A stretch of 64,000 nucleotides of DNA, from assembly GCA_964304625.1 (NCBI GenBank), contig OZ199839.1:10106001-10170000 (forward strand), given 5' to 3'. A program made the translations under genes and the position numbers. A model generated the notes under the pieces. It was not told where the DNA came from. It did no database searches and saw only the letters and a program-made list of their open reading frames with translations. This document shows positions 35,586-49,166 of this stretch, piece by piece. The number at the start of each line of letters is the position of its first letter. Position 1 is the first letter of the stretch. Source of the stretch: Kudoa neothunni. Taxonomy: Eukaryota; Cnidaria.

Positions 35586-37167
35586 TTAATCAAGACTTCC
35601 ACAATTCTATTGCTACAATATATCTTATTGAACAAATAATCGAATGAGATTAACTCAACTTGTTGATGTCTATAATTTTAAAGTATTTTTAAAAAAATTT
35701 AAATAAGTATATATTAAAGGTTGACTTTAAAAAAAATATACTGTATTAATGTATTCCCTGTTCCTAAAAATATTAAATGTTCACAGCGTTAAAACACAGC
35801 GATGTATGGATTTTGCTCCATATGTGAATATCTAATTATAACTTCATTATTTTTCTACGATTTAAGTTTACTATACATATATATATTAGTTTTTAGTTAG
35901 AAATCACATAAAAACTCAGTAAATTTGTTGAACGTAGCGCATTTTCTGTCAACAATGCGAATTATGACTTTATCGTTGTAATAAGAGAACAAAATATGAG
36001 TTAAATTGTCTTAAAAACTTTAAGAAAAATTATTTAGAAAAAAGGGAAACGTCGTATACAATACATTTGGAACAATGAGACTGTCTGCTAATAAATAGAC
36101 ACATTTCTTGATATTTTTACAATAAACCGTATTTTTTCTTTTTTACTATAATTAAACTATTCTTCAAAGTTAATTAATATATCCATCATAAAGATATTTG
36201 TAATTTAGGGAGACCTATGAGAAAAAAAGGAGAAAGAAAAATGTGTGGAGTTTTGATAATCTAAAGCCCCATAATGATTGCTGTTGGTGGTTTCAAAAAG
36301 TTTTCAAGTCAATGCATAGTTCTCTGAATATATTTACTTATTTTTTTTCATTGCCAAAACATAACAACAGTCTGTTCCAACCAAAGGACTTATTTTGACA
36401 GATAAAAAGTTTGATAGTCAATTTAAAAAAAATATTTCAGCATTCAACTTCGTTTTTATAAAAATAATTAGATAATCTGACTGATGTTGATGCGTATTAG
36501 TTTTAAAATTGAAATTATTCACAAAAAATTCGATGTATAAAAATAAAATTCTTGTGATGTATTTAAATTTGAAGAAAATAGAATTTAATTTAAAAAGATA
36601 CTTTTCAGCAGTTCAAAAAAGCGTGATCGTTAATCATTTCTTTACTAATAAATGCCTTAAGTAATTACCATTACTTAATTCTTTTATGGATAAATTAGGT
36701 TTTTTTGATTACAATTAGAAGATAAAAATCCATGATATATACGGCTTTCTTTAAAAATGTTTAGCGCTTATGCTTTTCATATGATCCTATATTAGATAGT
36801 GGTTCATTATAGCGTGGTAAAATTCAAGTCTTGATTTATTATGTTATATCGTGGCTCTACTGTACACAAACAAAATTTTCATAAGGCATTTTTGTTGCAA
36901 CTTCTCTCCTAATTAATAATTTTAATATTTATTTAATTAATTAAAACCGAAATTTTTAATGTTTTAAAACAACTGAGAACCGCCAAGCTTATTCAGCATT
37001 AGCAAATAATAATGGAAATGTCAATAGCAACTAATATCTGTAGGTGAACAGAGGAAAAAATATATGGTTACAAAAATAACTGAAAATTATATCGATAAAA
37101 GGTGTGTATTGAGAATTGGTTGATAATAAAAAACTCCAGCTATAATATGAAGACAATCCGTTGACAA
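35093..37167. other. AT-rich stretch, no gene seen
   Basis: It contains a (TA)n microsatellite at about 35549-35582. No ORF with a family motif. Confidence 0.5.
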
Positions 37168-38022
37168 TCAAGATACAAACGGAAATCCAAATGGAGTTCT
37201 TTTCATGTAGTCACGATATTGATTTTGGTACTGGGACAACAATAGTTCTTCCTCAAAGAGGATGCGTTCGCGAAAGAACAAATAGATCACCACCACTGAG
37301 AAAACCAAGGAAACGACGTTGCCAACCATAATCTGGAGGCCAATAGCAAACATTGACCATCCAACATACGAAGGGTGACGGCACAATGAGTAAATCCCTG
37401 TGGTAACAAGGTGACAATTGTTGATAGAATTATCTTCCTGGATAACATGATTGAAACTATCTCCCGCATGTAGAATTGCACATTTTCTAATACAATCTCC
37501 CATAAGAGCCATACACAAGCCGAAAAATTCAGTATAATGGCAGACAGAATATTTGAGATTGGGGAAAAAATATGAGCCCACGAAAAATTCTATCACAACA
37601 GCCATCAATGTTAACTGATAGTGATAATCATCAGAAGGATTGAGTAGGTAGTTGCAATATGTGACTCCATTCCGAAATTTTGAGTAAGTAATACACACAA
37701 ATTCGAGCATATGAAACAACGAGAGCAGCATTAGAAAAAAGAAGATGGAGCGATGAAATCCAAAATAGTGAGGGTCCACTGCAGTTGCTCTTAGTGCACG
37801 ATTCGAAACATTTGCCACAACCCCCAAAATTGCACTCGTCAAACAAACTTTCGTGCATTTGCGTCCACTCAGCAGCATGGCAATCATAATAGGGATAACT
37901 GTACCCACCACATTAATTGTTATAGTAAAATGTGGTAGAATAACCCATTCAATTAGATAGGTGATCACACACAACCAAAATAAATATAGTTGTTGGTTGT
38001 AATGAGTATGATGGGGGTCCAT
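37168..38022 (-). CDS. ICMT: Protein-S-isoprenylcysteine O-methyltransferase
   Basis: Single exon, 284 aa, the same length as human ICMT. It is a multi-spanning ER enzyme that methylates the C-terminal prenylcysteine of CAAX proteins (Ras, lamins) using S-adenosylmethionine. Six or more hydrophobic segments are visible. The conserved C-terminal catalytic block is complete: HLVTTGIYSLCRHPSYVGW, IGLQIMVGN, then FFRERILFEEELLL, Y..QYRDYMKRTPFGFPFV. The upstream His-rich start and the GSYFFPNLK segment also fit. It has no introns, unlike its neighbours. An NRF1-like TGCGCATGCG lies 117-126 bp upstream. Confidence 0.95.
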   Translation of the reverse strand: MDPHHTHYNQQLYLFWLCVITYLIEWVILPHFTITINVVGTVIPIMIAMLLSGRKCTKVCLTSAILGVVANVSNRALRATAVDPHYFGFHRSIFFFLMLLSLFHMLEFVCITYSKFRNGVTYCNYLLNPSDDYHYQLTLMAVVIEFFVGSYFFPNLKYSVCHYTEFFGLCMALMGDCIRKCAILHAGDSFNHVIQEDNSINNCHLVTTGIYSLCRHPSYVGWSMFAIGLQIMVGNVVSLVFSVVVIYLFFRERILFEEELLLSQYQNQYRDYMKRTPFGFPFVS

Positions 38023-38138
38023 TATGATTAAAAAATTTTCTCTTGTAAAAAAGGCTTACAAAAAACAAAACAAACTTGAAAATGTTAACTATTCAACAAA
38101 AAATAATCAAGGGGGATTTTATCCTCCTGGTTCTTCAT

Positions 38139-38148
38139 TGCGCATGCG
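38139..38148. promoter_or_regulatory. NRF1-like palindrome upstream of ICMT
   Basis: TGCGCATGCG matches the core of the NRF1 consensus YGCGCAYGCGCR in otherwise GC-poor DNA. A closely similar CGCATGCG lies 120-127 bp upstream of CHORDC1. Confidence 0.45.
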
Positions 38149-40734
38149 TGTCCGACGAATAGATTATTAAATCGTTAATCATTATTTCCAGTTTCCTATT
38201 CTACTTCTTACAAAAAAATTTGTTTTTTGCATTATTTGAATGAAATAAAAATAATTTTCAAAGATACATAATTGTGACGTCGGCATAGATAACGAATAGG
38301 TTCGGATACCCTTCCTATTATTGTCCATTAATACTGACTCTTTGCTTTGATTGCGTCACAATAATTGAATTATTAAATTAGAATTTTGTAGATTGCGTCG
38401 TTATATTCTTCGTACACCACAGAAAATAGATAAATGAATTTTTAGGGAATCTCTTATCACGAAAACATAACTATGCTCAATAAAATCATATTTTTACGAA
38501 AATAAAATAAATCTAATTTTTAATTTATGTAAAAACAGATTTTTTACACTTTGAAACGAAAATTAATATATTTTTGTCATAAAATATATTCCAAATAAAA
38601 TTATAATTTTTGTAGATTAAATAACTATTCATATTTTTGAGTTATTAGGTAAATTAATAATTAAAATCGCCACGTTGCATTTATGTAATTATACAAAATT
38701 TTCTTATTTTAAATAAAATTTAAAATAAATATTTTTACTTGATTTTTTTAAGAAAAATAAAATTTTTAATATATCTAATCAAAAATGCTCCTATTATAAT
38801 TCAAAATTAACACATCCCAGTTTTTATGTTTTAATTTAATGCTGTATATAAAAAATTATTTTTAATAATTTTAAATTGAATTAATCTATTAAACCTTATT
38901 TCATATTTTTATTGATTTCATACAAAACTATAAAAATTTAATGAGTCTATGTAATTTTTTAGCTTAATGCCGCAGTCGTATTCTCGTATTCTCGTATTCA
39001 CAAGGAAGTTCATAACTAGCGATAAATCCCATATTTTCCCGCTTGTGGACGATGAAAAAGTTTCAATGGTATTTCTTCAACTAGTTAATCTTGCGTTTAC
39101 ATATATTCAAAAATAACACTGAAATATCGAAATTATTATTTGTCCTTTCACATGAGGTGTTGTAATGTTTCTCTTTATTTTCTGCATTACGGTGAAGTCT
39201 AAATTAATCAAACTTTATATATAAGCATTATATTAATATTATTATAAAAAATTTAATTAAAATCAATGCTTTCTTTTAATTATATTTTCAATATTCATAA
39301 AGCATTAGAGATACATAATATTTAATCTTAATTAAACAAAAACAAAGTAAGAAACATTAGCTAATTTTGATATATTAACGCTTTCCTACACTAATGTGAT
39401 GCAAGTAACAAATCGGAGAGTTTATTCCTCACACGTCACAAATTTGATATAACCGTCAATATATTTGTAGATAAAGCCTTTAAAAAGTGAATAACTTCAA
39501 ATATTAATCTCTTACGAGAATTTTATAGGATTTTTTTCTCGTTTAAATTATAATATTAAAATATTAAACCAACAGTCATATCTTTGTTAATCAAGTAATA
39601 TTTTTCCAAGCCGAGATAGAATTGTTAACCATTTAAAACATCTTGAAATAAATCTTGCAAAGAACTATAAAAAATTTAATATTTATCTAAACATATACTT
39701 ATTTTATTATTATAAAAAAAACTAAAATTTTTTTAATTTCGATTAATTTTATAAAGAAAGCGCTCTTTTTTAAATTCATTGTGATTTTTAAAAAATACCA
39801 ATTTCGACACTAATTTATTCTCATATTTTGTGCGATCATATAAAAATATCATTTCGAGCGAACATGATATTAATGATCTATTTCAAAAATAAAACACACC
39901 TTATGACTAAATTTAATCTGATAATTTTATAAATACCCCTAAAATTAGAAATACCAGATAAATATCGCGCTTTGAACAAATAGAATGTGAGATAATCTAA
40001 AATTATATTCCAAGTCATTTTAGATATGAATTAATTTTATTTTTCGGAATTCACATCCTAAATAGAGATAGCATTGTTTGCTTTTTACATATACGATCGG
40101 CATAAAAATAGTTTTGATCACGTGGCCGTCCAATTTGAAAATAAATCATCAAATAGAATAAATTATTAAAAATTAATGAAAACGCTGAATCAGTAATAAT
40201 ATGTAATTTTTAGTCAAAATATATATCTAATTAACATAAAAGTACAACTCTGATAAAACTAAGTCCCTAAGGCAAATAGTTTCAGGTAAAAGGTAGGATT
40301 ACGTAAAATTATCCAAACTAATCTATACCCCAAAAATTCTAAAACGAAAAATTAAGATGTGTATTTCTTCAGTCAAATTATGCAAAAAGCATCAATATGT
40401 AATAAATGAAATATTCATAATAATAAATATTTACAATAATTCTGTAATTCCTTTATGACATTTGAATTATGTGTAAATTCACACACACCGGATTGATTCA
40501 ATAAATGGCAAATATCAGATAATAGTGCGAACTGCCAAGCTTCGCACGATATTGAGAAAACTTCATCATATATGAAAACGGTCAAGTAATAAACAAATAT
40601 GGCTCTTTTGATTAGCCCTATGGAGAGATTAAATAAATCTTTGTTTAGATATCATACTTTTAACGACTGTGATGGACACAGTAAAAAATTGAGATCATAT
40701 TAGAGAGATAATGAAAGTAGTAAACCCCGAATAA
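38149..40734. other. AT-rich stretch, no gene seen
   Basis: Extremely AT-rich, with no ORF of note. Confidence 0.5.
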
Positions 40735-40844
40735 CTCGATAATAGCTCGATAATAGCTCGATAATAGCTCGATAATAGCTCGATAATAACTCGATAATAA
40801 CTCGATAATAGCTCGATAATAACTCGATAATAACTCGATAATAA
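40735..40844. repeat. 11-bp tandem repeat (10 copies)
   Basis: Ten head-to-tail copies of CTCGATAATAR, differing only at the last base (A or G). The order is G,G,G,G,A,A,G,A,A,A, and a decayed eleventh unit (CTTACGATAAT) follows. The near-perfect identity implies recent expansion. Confidence 0.95.
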
Positions 40845-41164
40845 CTTACGATAATTAATTTTTATTGCTCAAATTAATATTTTTATCCGACACATTTTTA
40901 GACACTCTCTCCTTAAGACTGTTGAGTAACTTCTTAATATACACAAAAATACATTGAATAATTAGATAAAGTAGTATTTCAATCTATACATTAACTTTTA
41001 TCGCTTAAAATTAAGTCTAGCGGTCACTATAAAGAAATTTGGGGGTCTAGTTTCAGTTCAGTATGTAAGGATTGAATCTATCTGATTACAACATACCCTT
41101 CCAATTCTTCATTAATTTAGCAAATTTTCATATTTCCGCTATATTAAATTCCACTTATAGAACT

Positions 41165-41645
41165 TTTAAAGTGTATTTATCAAGTCAAGTCAAATATACT
41201 AAAATTTCCAAAAATAAGGATTGTATTTAAGCACACATCTACATAAAATGTACAGATAGATAAACGATATAAGGTGTATCTTGAAATTTTAGATGTATAT
41301 TTTAAGGCTGAACCACTAAAAACGTTAAAAACAACTTGAATAAGTTCATTATAGATAAATGTCGCCATAAATAAACAAATATAATCTTATTATTTAAGTC
41401 GCGTAATCCGATTAACAACCCTAACATCGAGGATCGAAGACAACCAAATTTCCTACATTAATTTTGAACTTTAGTAATTATAATAAAAATGAGAGAATTT
41501 CTAAGTAATCTTAAACTATAAAAAGTTCCATAAATGTCTATCTATAAGGAAAATTTCTTCCGCGCATGCTTACCTATGTACACACACATACCGACAGCAC
41601 TCCTTTCCTTTCCTTTGTATATATATATATTTATAAAAGATATGA
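41165..41645 (-). mobile_element. Helitron-like repeat, fragment D
   Basis: On the minus strand it begins TTTTATAAATATATATATATAC with a GT-rich stretch and TTCCTTATAGATAGACATTT. It ends with the TATCTTTATGTATAAGG.., GTGCAAATACA.. and ..GACTTGATAA blocks of the 46.7-kb copy, all diverged. It has internal deletions relative to copies A and B. Confidence 0.5.
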
Positions 41646-41715
41646 TATTGGTCACTCAATAACTTCTTTTAACTGATCTATATTGATGATATCAACTTAG
41701 GTTTGAATACAAGTA

Positions 41716-42455
41716 CAGTCACCGACCGATTTTACGTAATCTCCTCGGGACCACAAACAAGTCTGTAATGTAAAATTGGTCACGCCTGATTTTACGCAGT
41801 TATGTGCTCTCGCATTACAAAAAATGATTCTATTATTTATTAAGTGAGAGAATTAAAATGTTAATCTTTTTTTAAATGCAAATACTGTCATTAACAACCG
41901 GTTCTGAGTAATCTCTTTGGGATCGGGGAGAAAATGTGTGTCAAGTCATATAGATGACGTCTAGTTGTAATCATTTATTATTCCGCGCATATAATAAATA
42001 GTCATTTAATACAATTGAATTGCATAAATTTAAGGGATAAACAATTTCTCTCACCTAGAGATACAATAATTATTTATTTTGATCACAAAAAATTCTTTCA
42101 AATATTTTGAAATATAGTTTTCTCTATCGCGAACATGATCGGTTGATCCTTTTTTATCAAATTTTAATAATTTTTTAAACTCATTATAATAAATTCGAAA
42201 ATTAAAATATAAACTGGTGTTTTCAATTATTTAAATAATTTCTTTTGTTTGAAAAATGTCATAACAGAGTTGGACAAGAAGGATATGTTTGGTGTTTTAT
42301 AATAACACATTTGGCACCTTTTGGGGATATATTATGAACTTATTTGATTTGATTTTATTCCATTGAACACTGAACATATTTCATTTATTTTTTCGAGAAT
42401 GTTCCGAAAAAAGCTGCGTAAAACTGGCCACCGACCTACTGCTAACTACTGACTG
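41716..42455. mobile_element. 740-bp pogo-like MITE
   Basis: The left end CAGTCACCGACCGATTTTACG and the inverted right end (CAGTCAGTAG..., with GTCGGTGGCCAGTTTTACGC further in) share CAGTCA and the G/ACCGAC..TTTTACG block. Both sides are flanked by TA, the target duplication of Tc1/mariner/pogo elements. A second, direct copy of the left block lies inside at about 41886-41930. No transposase is encoded. The Tigger fossil at 21.6 kb is a possible relative of its donor. Confidence 0.6.
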
Positions 42456-43254
42456 TATTACGATATTTCCTGAAGGAATTTGTCATGGGATTACGAGATA
42501 ATTACATTATTTGTTTGTCATTTTACGGCTGGTAAATTAAATAGAGCGTATAGTTAGCTTTTGTATTTTAACCACCATATCTATTCACCTTTATCAACCA
42601 ACAAAAATATATTAATCACCTAAAAATCCATTCAAGGATCCACAGCGGTGTAACTTCAGAATGCTCAAAGGATTAATATCGATATATTGGAAATTCTTTT
42701 AATCAACTCGCTTAAAACTAGTATCACCATCACCATCTCCATCCCCGCCTCCACCACCACCCCCACAGATGATCAAACACTACTATATTGCATTGTATAT
42801 TTCCATCTATTAAAATTGAACCAAATATGCCTCATGATTACAGAAATAACTAATATCTCAATATCGTAATCAATATTAATCATTTAATGTTCACTCGGTT
42901 TATTAGCGTTTAAAGATTGTTACAAGATAGCCATTACGAGATAGAAAGGTATCTACGTGAGAAAACGAAATTTTACGATAAAAATCACACTTGATCACAT
43001 TTAACAACCGAGCGCAATGTAATTGGGTTAGAATAGTGCAGCCAATATGGCCGCAAAGCCGCTAAGAACAACTTCGAATAGATTCGCAATGAATGGAGTG
43101 ACTAAAAAATAGACGGAATTAAATGTTGTTTATCGAGTCAAATAAATGATCAGCCAGTTTTCCGCATTATCAAAAATGAGCGAATAAATTCTATAGTTGA
43201 AACGCTGAGGGAAACAAATTTCCAAGGCTGACTAAAAATGACGCTTCACGACGT
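42456..43254. other. Upstream of YY1: pyrimidine tract and possible YY1 site
   Basis: A CCAC/CCATCACC-rich pyrimidine tract lies at 42725-42770. CCAATATGGCCGC (43042-43054) holds a CCAAT box overlapping a YY1-like ATGG core, about 200 bp before the YY1 ATG. A short out-of-frame upstream ORF starts at 43238 and overlaps the main start. Confidence 0.4.
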
Positions 43255-44539
<1,285 letters not shown>

Positions 44540-46340
44540 TCTTTTCTAATCCATTACATATGTATTTAATTACAAAGTGTTTGTGAGAATAAAGTCAACC
44601 GTATTACATTATCATCTACAGATGCAGATACAAATACAGTGTTTACATCCATTAATTGCGAGCCTACCTTAGTGTATATTAATTTCTATGTTTAAATATG
44701 AAAATTCGAATATTTAAAAACTTGTCATTTTTTTACGCGCATAAATACGCTTGCTTGGATTTATTTCATAGACATGCACTTGCTTAAGTTTAATCCAGCG
44801 GTTTTTATCCTGGGTCCCCGAGTGATTTAGATAAAATCCGATTACAATTTTATCATCATATATTCAGTATAATTAGGTATTTTTAAACGTTGGCATAATT
44901 TTTTAAAAGTAGAAATATATATTTGCGTCGTTGTTTCTCATCAATATATTCTATTTATTACAAAATTCCCTGTGTTGTAATTTATTTTGTAGAAAAAAAC
45001 TATAAAAAAAATCATTCGATCAAAACTAAAAATTTCAAAAATATACTTTTTAATGCTGCAGAGTGTGCAATTAGATTGATTATTCCTTTTACAACAACCA
45101 ACCTATTTTATCGCGAAACTAGATTTCCATGCTGGTTACCATAAAAACAAAATCACGAAATCACGTGTATGTGTGTTATTCCCTTGAATACTTTGTCAGA
45201 ATCCGGTAAACTTTTTGATAAAAAGATGGTGAAAAATCTCATTAGATATTCTTTTAATGCTTATTAACTTTTTATCGTAGTAAACACAATAATTAACAGA
45301 AATAAAGATTTTTTATGAACTTTACAATTACACATTTGCTCATGTATAAATAAAAAATCAACGTAGTTCAGTTATGGTTTTATTTTGAATATTATGAATC
45401 ATTGTCTATATTTTTGTTTTGTTTTAATATAAATGTGATTCACGTATTAGTGATTAAAAATTTTTAATACATATTTAAAACAAAACTACATAATTAATTT
45501 ACATAAAAAATATTTTAATAAAATCCGGGATAGATAAATAATTCCGGTTTTTCCTTTCTATCAATTATTTTCTAAATTAAACTAACATTAAAATTATATA
45601 CAATTCGAATTTTATTTCTTTTTATATAAAATTTGCAACAATAATTTTATATCTATTTTAGTCTGTTCACTGAAGTTATAAAATGGAACAAATGGGTAAA
45701 ATATTTATATGTATGATTGGATTAGGAATTTAAACTGGATGGGGTCAGCGAGGAAAACAGGTCAATAACCACTGAGTTAATCTGTAATGATACAAGTTTG
45801 CGTGAATTTGTTATATAGATATAGATATGCGTCTGCTGTATAGGGCGAGTGGGATTTTCGGTGACATCCTCATTTAGGGGAGAAATTCCTAGTGCCTTTT
45901 TATCTCATTGTTTTATAATCTTGTTTGTCTTTTCTCAAAATTAAAATTGTTTTTTGTTGTTTTTTTAATTTTTGATCTAACTTTGATAATTATTTTTTTT
46001 TTGACTTCAATAATGCAGATTCTAGACTTTGTTCAGATTTTACTTGGTTTTTAAAAATCATTTTTTATATCATTAAAATTTGAGAAATATAGCTTTATTT
46101 CTTTTTGTTCATTTGAATTTAAAGGTAAGAAATAAATCTGAGATAGGTATTCGAGTGGAATAGAACGCTTTGGTGGATCCCCACCTCACCCTACATCAAG
46201 TAATGTGATCAATCCTAAAAATAAAATATCTGGATAATATGTAATTTCCATATTGGTATACAACTCGTGGCGATAACTGCGAGGTTTTTTTTCGTTTCAA
46301 TTATTGTGCTTTAAATTAAGTTAGACCTGTTTTCTATTAT
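44540..46340. other. AT-rich stretch, no gene seen
   Basis: YY1 3' flank. The ORF at 44923-45144 has no motif. Confidence 0.5.
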
Positions 46341-46344
46341 CATA

Positions 46345-46690
46345 TCTACTATATATAAAAGAGAGGCGTCCGTGTGTGTAACTTTGAGTACATGCGTGCG
46401 CGGGAAATCTATTCCCTTATAGGAACAGATGTTGAAACTTTTGACCATATAGACATAATTTAAACGCTGTTTTCTGATCATTCAACCAACATTATATGCA
46501 TTTGCATTATTATTAACTGATATATAGACCATTTTATGCTTTATGCTGTATGCTTTATGCGCGCGACGAATTGGATTAAAAGGATTTATTTGTGGATTAT
46601 CAAGAACATTAAATTTTTTAGGGGCCAAAGAGAATATTAACTTCTCCAGGATAAACATTAAGATCCTTAGGTAAACGAAATTATTCATAT
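46345..46690 (+). mobile_element. Helitron-like 5' end, related element
   Basis: CTACTATATATAAAAGAGAG followed by GT-rich sequence and TTCCCTTATAGGAACAGAT resembles the first 100 bases of the repeat that starts 350 bases downstream. The rest differs: it carries TTTATGCTTTATGCTGTATG, also seen near 51.34 kb in reverse. Probably a different subfamily or a chimera. Confidence 0.35.
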
Positions 46691-46694
46691 CATA

Positions 46695-47425
46695 TCTAAT
46701 ATCTACTATCTACTATATATATATATATATATATATAAAGCTGAAGTGTGTGTCAGCAAGTACGCATGTGCATAAAACATTTTTCCTTATAGAGAGACAT
46801 TTATGAAGTTTTGTAAAAATCATAATGTTTAAAAAAATCTTTGAATCCTTTTCACGTTACCAAGTGTTCCCAAAAGTGTTTAGAAAATGGTGCTTTAGTC
46901 GTTTCAACGTTTGTTTAACGGATTACTTGAGTCCAAGAATTGAATTAACATTGGCTTATACCATGGTGAAGGTCGGTTGAAGTTAACATTCTCCCTTATA
47001 TGCTCTATTAAATGTCAATTAAGCGGTGCCAACTATCTTTATGTATAAGGTTGGCGTTTGTGCAAATACACTCCTTATTTGTGGAGTTTCAGCGTATAAG
47101 ACTTGATAAGTATATTTTAAAGTTCTAGTAATGGTTTTAGATATGATTAAAAGTTTATATATGTTTCATGAATAGCGAAATGGTAGAGAACGTTAAAATT
47201 ACATTAATTGAAGCATTAAAATTGAAATACTGCGTGCGTAGATTTCATTGAAATCGTCCGTTAAGTTTAACTTTCCGTGATTAAATTCAGTGCAGATGGT
47301 TGCAATTTTATTTCACCAAATTACTTCAATTGTTTATGTTGGAGTTGGCGCGATTTGTAGCTGTTTATGGGAAAACGTGCGCTAAACTTTTGCTGGGACA
47401 AGGGATAATAAGTCGAGCAATACAA
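46695..47425 (+). mobile_element. Helitron-like repeat, copy B (most complete)
   Basis: Start: CTACTATCTACTATATATAT, a TA run, AAGCTGAAG and GT-rich sequence, then CCTTATAGAGAGACATTTAT. Middle: GTTTAGAAAATGGTGCTTTA and GAAGTTAACATTCTCCC. Second half: TGTCAATTAAGCGGTGCC, CTTTATGTATAAGGTTGG, GTGCAAATACACTCC. End region: CATTGAAATCGTCCGTTAAG through GGGAAAACGTGC. It is collinear with copy A once A's 1.1-kb insertion is removed. An ORF at 47300-47557 covers the last part but is not conserved as protein in copy A. Confidence 0.55.
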
Positions 47426-47489
47426 ATTAATTTTCTTCTATCTCCTTATATTTTTCTGTTTATTTGTCTCCCACAAATAGTGTTAGTGA

Positions 47490-47560
47490 TAGTGATGCAC
47501 AAATTTCCTGGGCCGAGCGAGAATTCGACTTTGAAAAATCCCAGATTCACAAAATAACGT
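47490..47560 (+). mobile_element. hAT-like terminal fragment
   Basis: AGTGATGCACAAATTTCCTG GGCC resembles the inverted right end of the hAT-like element at 55315-56205 (CAGTGATGCACAAACTTTCG). Only one end is recognisable. Confidence 0.3.
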
Positions 47561-48200
47561 TTTAAATAGCACTTTAAGGGAATTTTAATAATCCAAGGAT
47601 ACAAATTAAATACGACACAGATGTTAAATTACAAAGCTTACAAAAAAATTTTAATTTGATTTAATCTATAGGTTAATTTGAAATATTAATATCTTTTTTG
47701 AATGTTATTAAGAAATTTTTCAGTGCTTATTACTCCCAAGCAATGCTGGGCAGTTCGCGCCAGTATATAAAAAAGATGAATAACTATTGAAACCGCCTTT
47801 TAAAAACACTCAGTAAATATGAGGTATAAATTTAAATTATATTGTTTCCTTGAAAAAAAGGATAAAAATATATTTCCATTAATAACTTAAACCAAGTTTT
47901 CTTCCAAAAGATGAGAAAACTTTTTCTACTTAATTTTACAGAAACAGTTGTAAGATTTAGGTAGTAACAACCATTAAACACAAATCTTTAAGACCTTTAT
48001 AGGGTATAGGGTGGAAACTAGGCTATAATTAAACATTTGATATTTTAGTTTTAAATCTATCAAAATATTAAAAATTATATTTTCGAAATTATACTAGAAC
48101 CGATTCACTTAATATTAAAAGAAAACTATTTAATGAATTTGAATTGGATCAACATATTTTTGCAGATGATAAAAAATAAACAACTACTTATAGAAAACAA
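47561..48200. other. AT-rich stretch, no gene seen
   Basis: 3' flank of the TPR-like gene; nothing recognised. Confidence 0.5.
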
Positions 48201-49166
48201 TTATTCTTCTTGTGTAGGTGGTTGTGTTTGTGGTGATTTCTCAAACATTTCATTAAGTTTGGTTTTAAGTTTGATGGTATGCTGCTCCAGTTTTTTGACG
48301 GTGGGATTGTTTTTGAGTTTGGATTGCAATGTATCACGAGGGGCAATTTTTGGGGTAAGCTCGCTTGCCTGAGGTTTGTTATCGTCAAACATATCGGTAG
48401 TTTCGCGATAGTATTCTTTGGAAAATAGAAGCGGTTTGAGTTTTCCGCTTTCCAAATTTTCACCACTGCAATACAAACTAAACGCGGTCACTTTGCATTC
48501 TACTTTTATCATATCGACAAGTTGGATGGCTTCCGAGAATTTTCCCATTAACATCAGTGTGTTAGCTATCGTGAGTGTGGAAGTTTGCATGAGATTGAAT
48601 TCGTTGTATTGTTTCGCCAATTCTCTCGAAGTGTTCAATACTCGAATAGCTTCAGGGTAATTTCGCTTGGAAAGCGTACACATGCCCAATTTTAAGTTGG
48701 CGTACATCGAAGCGAGTGGTACAATTCGTTGTGGTAACAGTTCGATGGAGTTCTCAATAAGATTAACCATTTTTTTCAAATAGTCCTCTCCTACTATTGA
48801 TAATTCATCACAGAAGTCGATTCTATTTGTACCATTAAGATTTAAATTAAAACAGGTCGCATACTTAAACAAATCTCACATTATTTGGAGCATTTCTAGT
48901 TCGTTATTTTGTTGTTGGCTTTTCGTCAAAAACTCAATTTTATAAAAATATAATTTGTAATAGGCTTCTAAATCATATTTTTCTTGACATTTCTCCATGT
49001 TCTCGTCTATAACTCTAAGTTTATCCTCATAAGTGGACTTGGAATGATCTAGGTTGTGGAATATTTTTTCTAATTTCTGTGGTGAAATAAAATTTTTCTT
49101 TTTATCTTTTTCATATTCCTTGATCCAATGGCTTAGATTATATTCTTCCTTCTTTTCTTTGCTCAT
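48201..49166 (-). CDS. TPR-like helical repeat protein, family not recognised
   Basis: Two exons, 49166-48880 and 48822-48201; the 57-nt phase-2 intron has GTGAGA..ATAG; 302 aa. The N-terminal 60 residues are very Lys/Glu-rich. Residues about 60-215 form paired amphipathic helices with TPR-like periodicity (YANLKLGMCTLSKRNYPEAI, ANTLMLMGKFSEAIQLVDMI). The C-terminal third is low-complexity and charged, ending in a Lys-rich helix and PQTQPPTQEE. Without the intron an in-frame TGA would interrupt the protein; with it the reading is continuous. TPR proteins are scaffolds, and no specific partner can be deduced. HAP40/F8A-like or other alpha-solenoid proteins are possible but unsupported. Confidence 0.7.

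Noticed and set aside
37287-37858. Two shorter minus ORFs overlapping ICMT
   Set aside because: Other-frame shadows of the ICMT coding sequence.
40735-40844. CRISPR-like array
   Set aside because: Units are contiguous 11-mers without spacers, in an animal genome; it is a minisatellite.
42687-42869. Thr/Ser/Pro-rich 60-codon ORF before YY1
   Set aside because: It is a translated pyrimidine-rich simple tract.
47300-47557. 85-codon hydrophobic ORF
   Set aside because: It lies in the Helitron-like repeat and is not preserved as protein in copy A.
48876-48878. In-frame TGA in the middle of the TPR-like gene, suggesting a pseudogene, readthrough or selenocysteine
   Set aside because: The TGA is inside a 57-nt GTGAGA..ATAG segment that splices out in phase, like other introns in the window.
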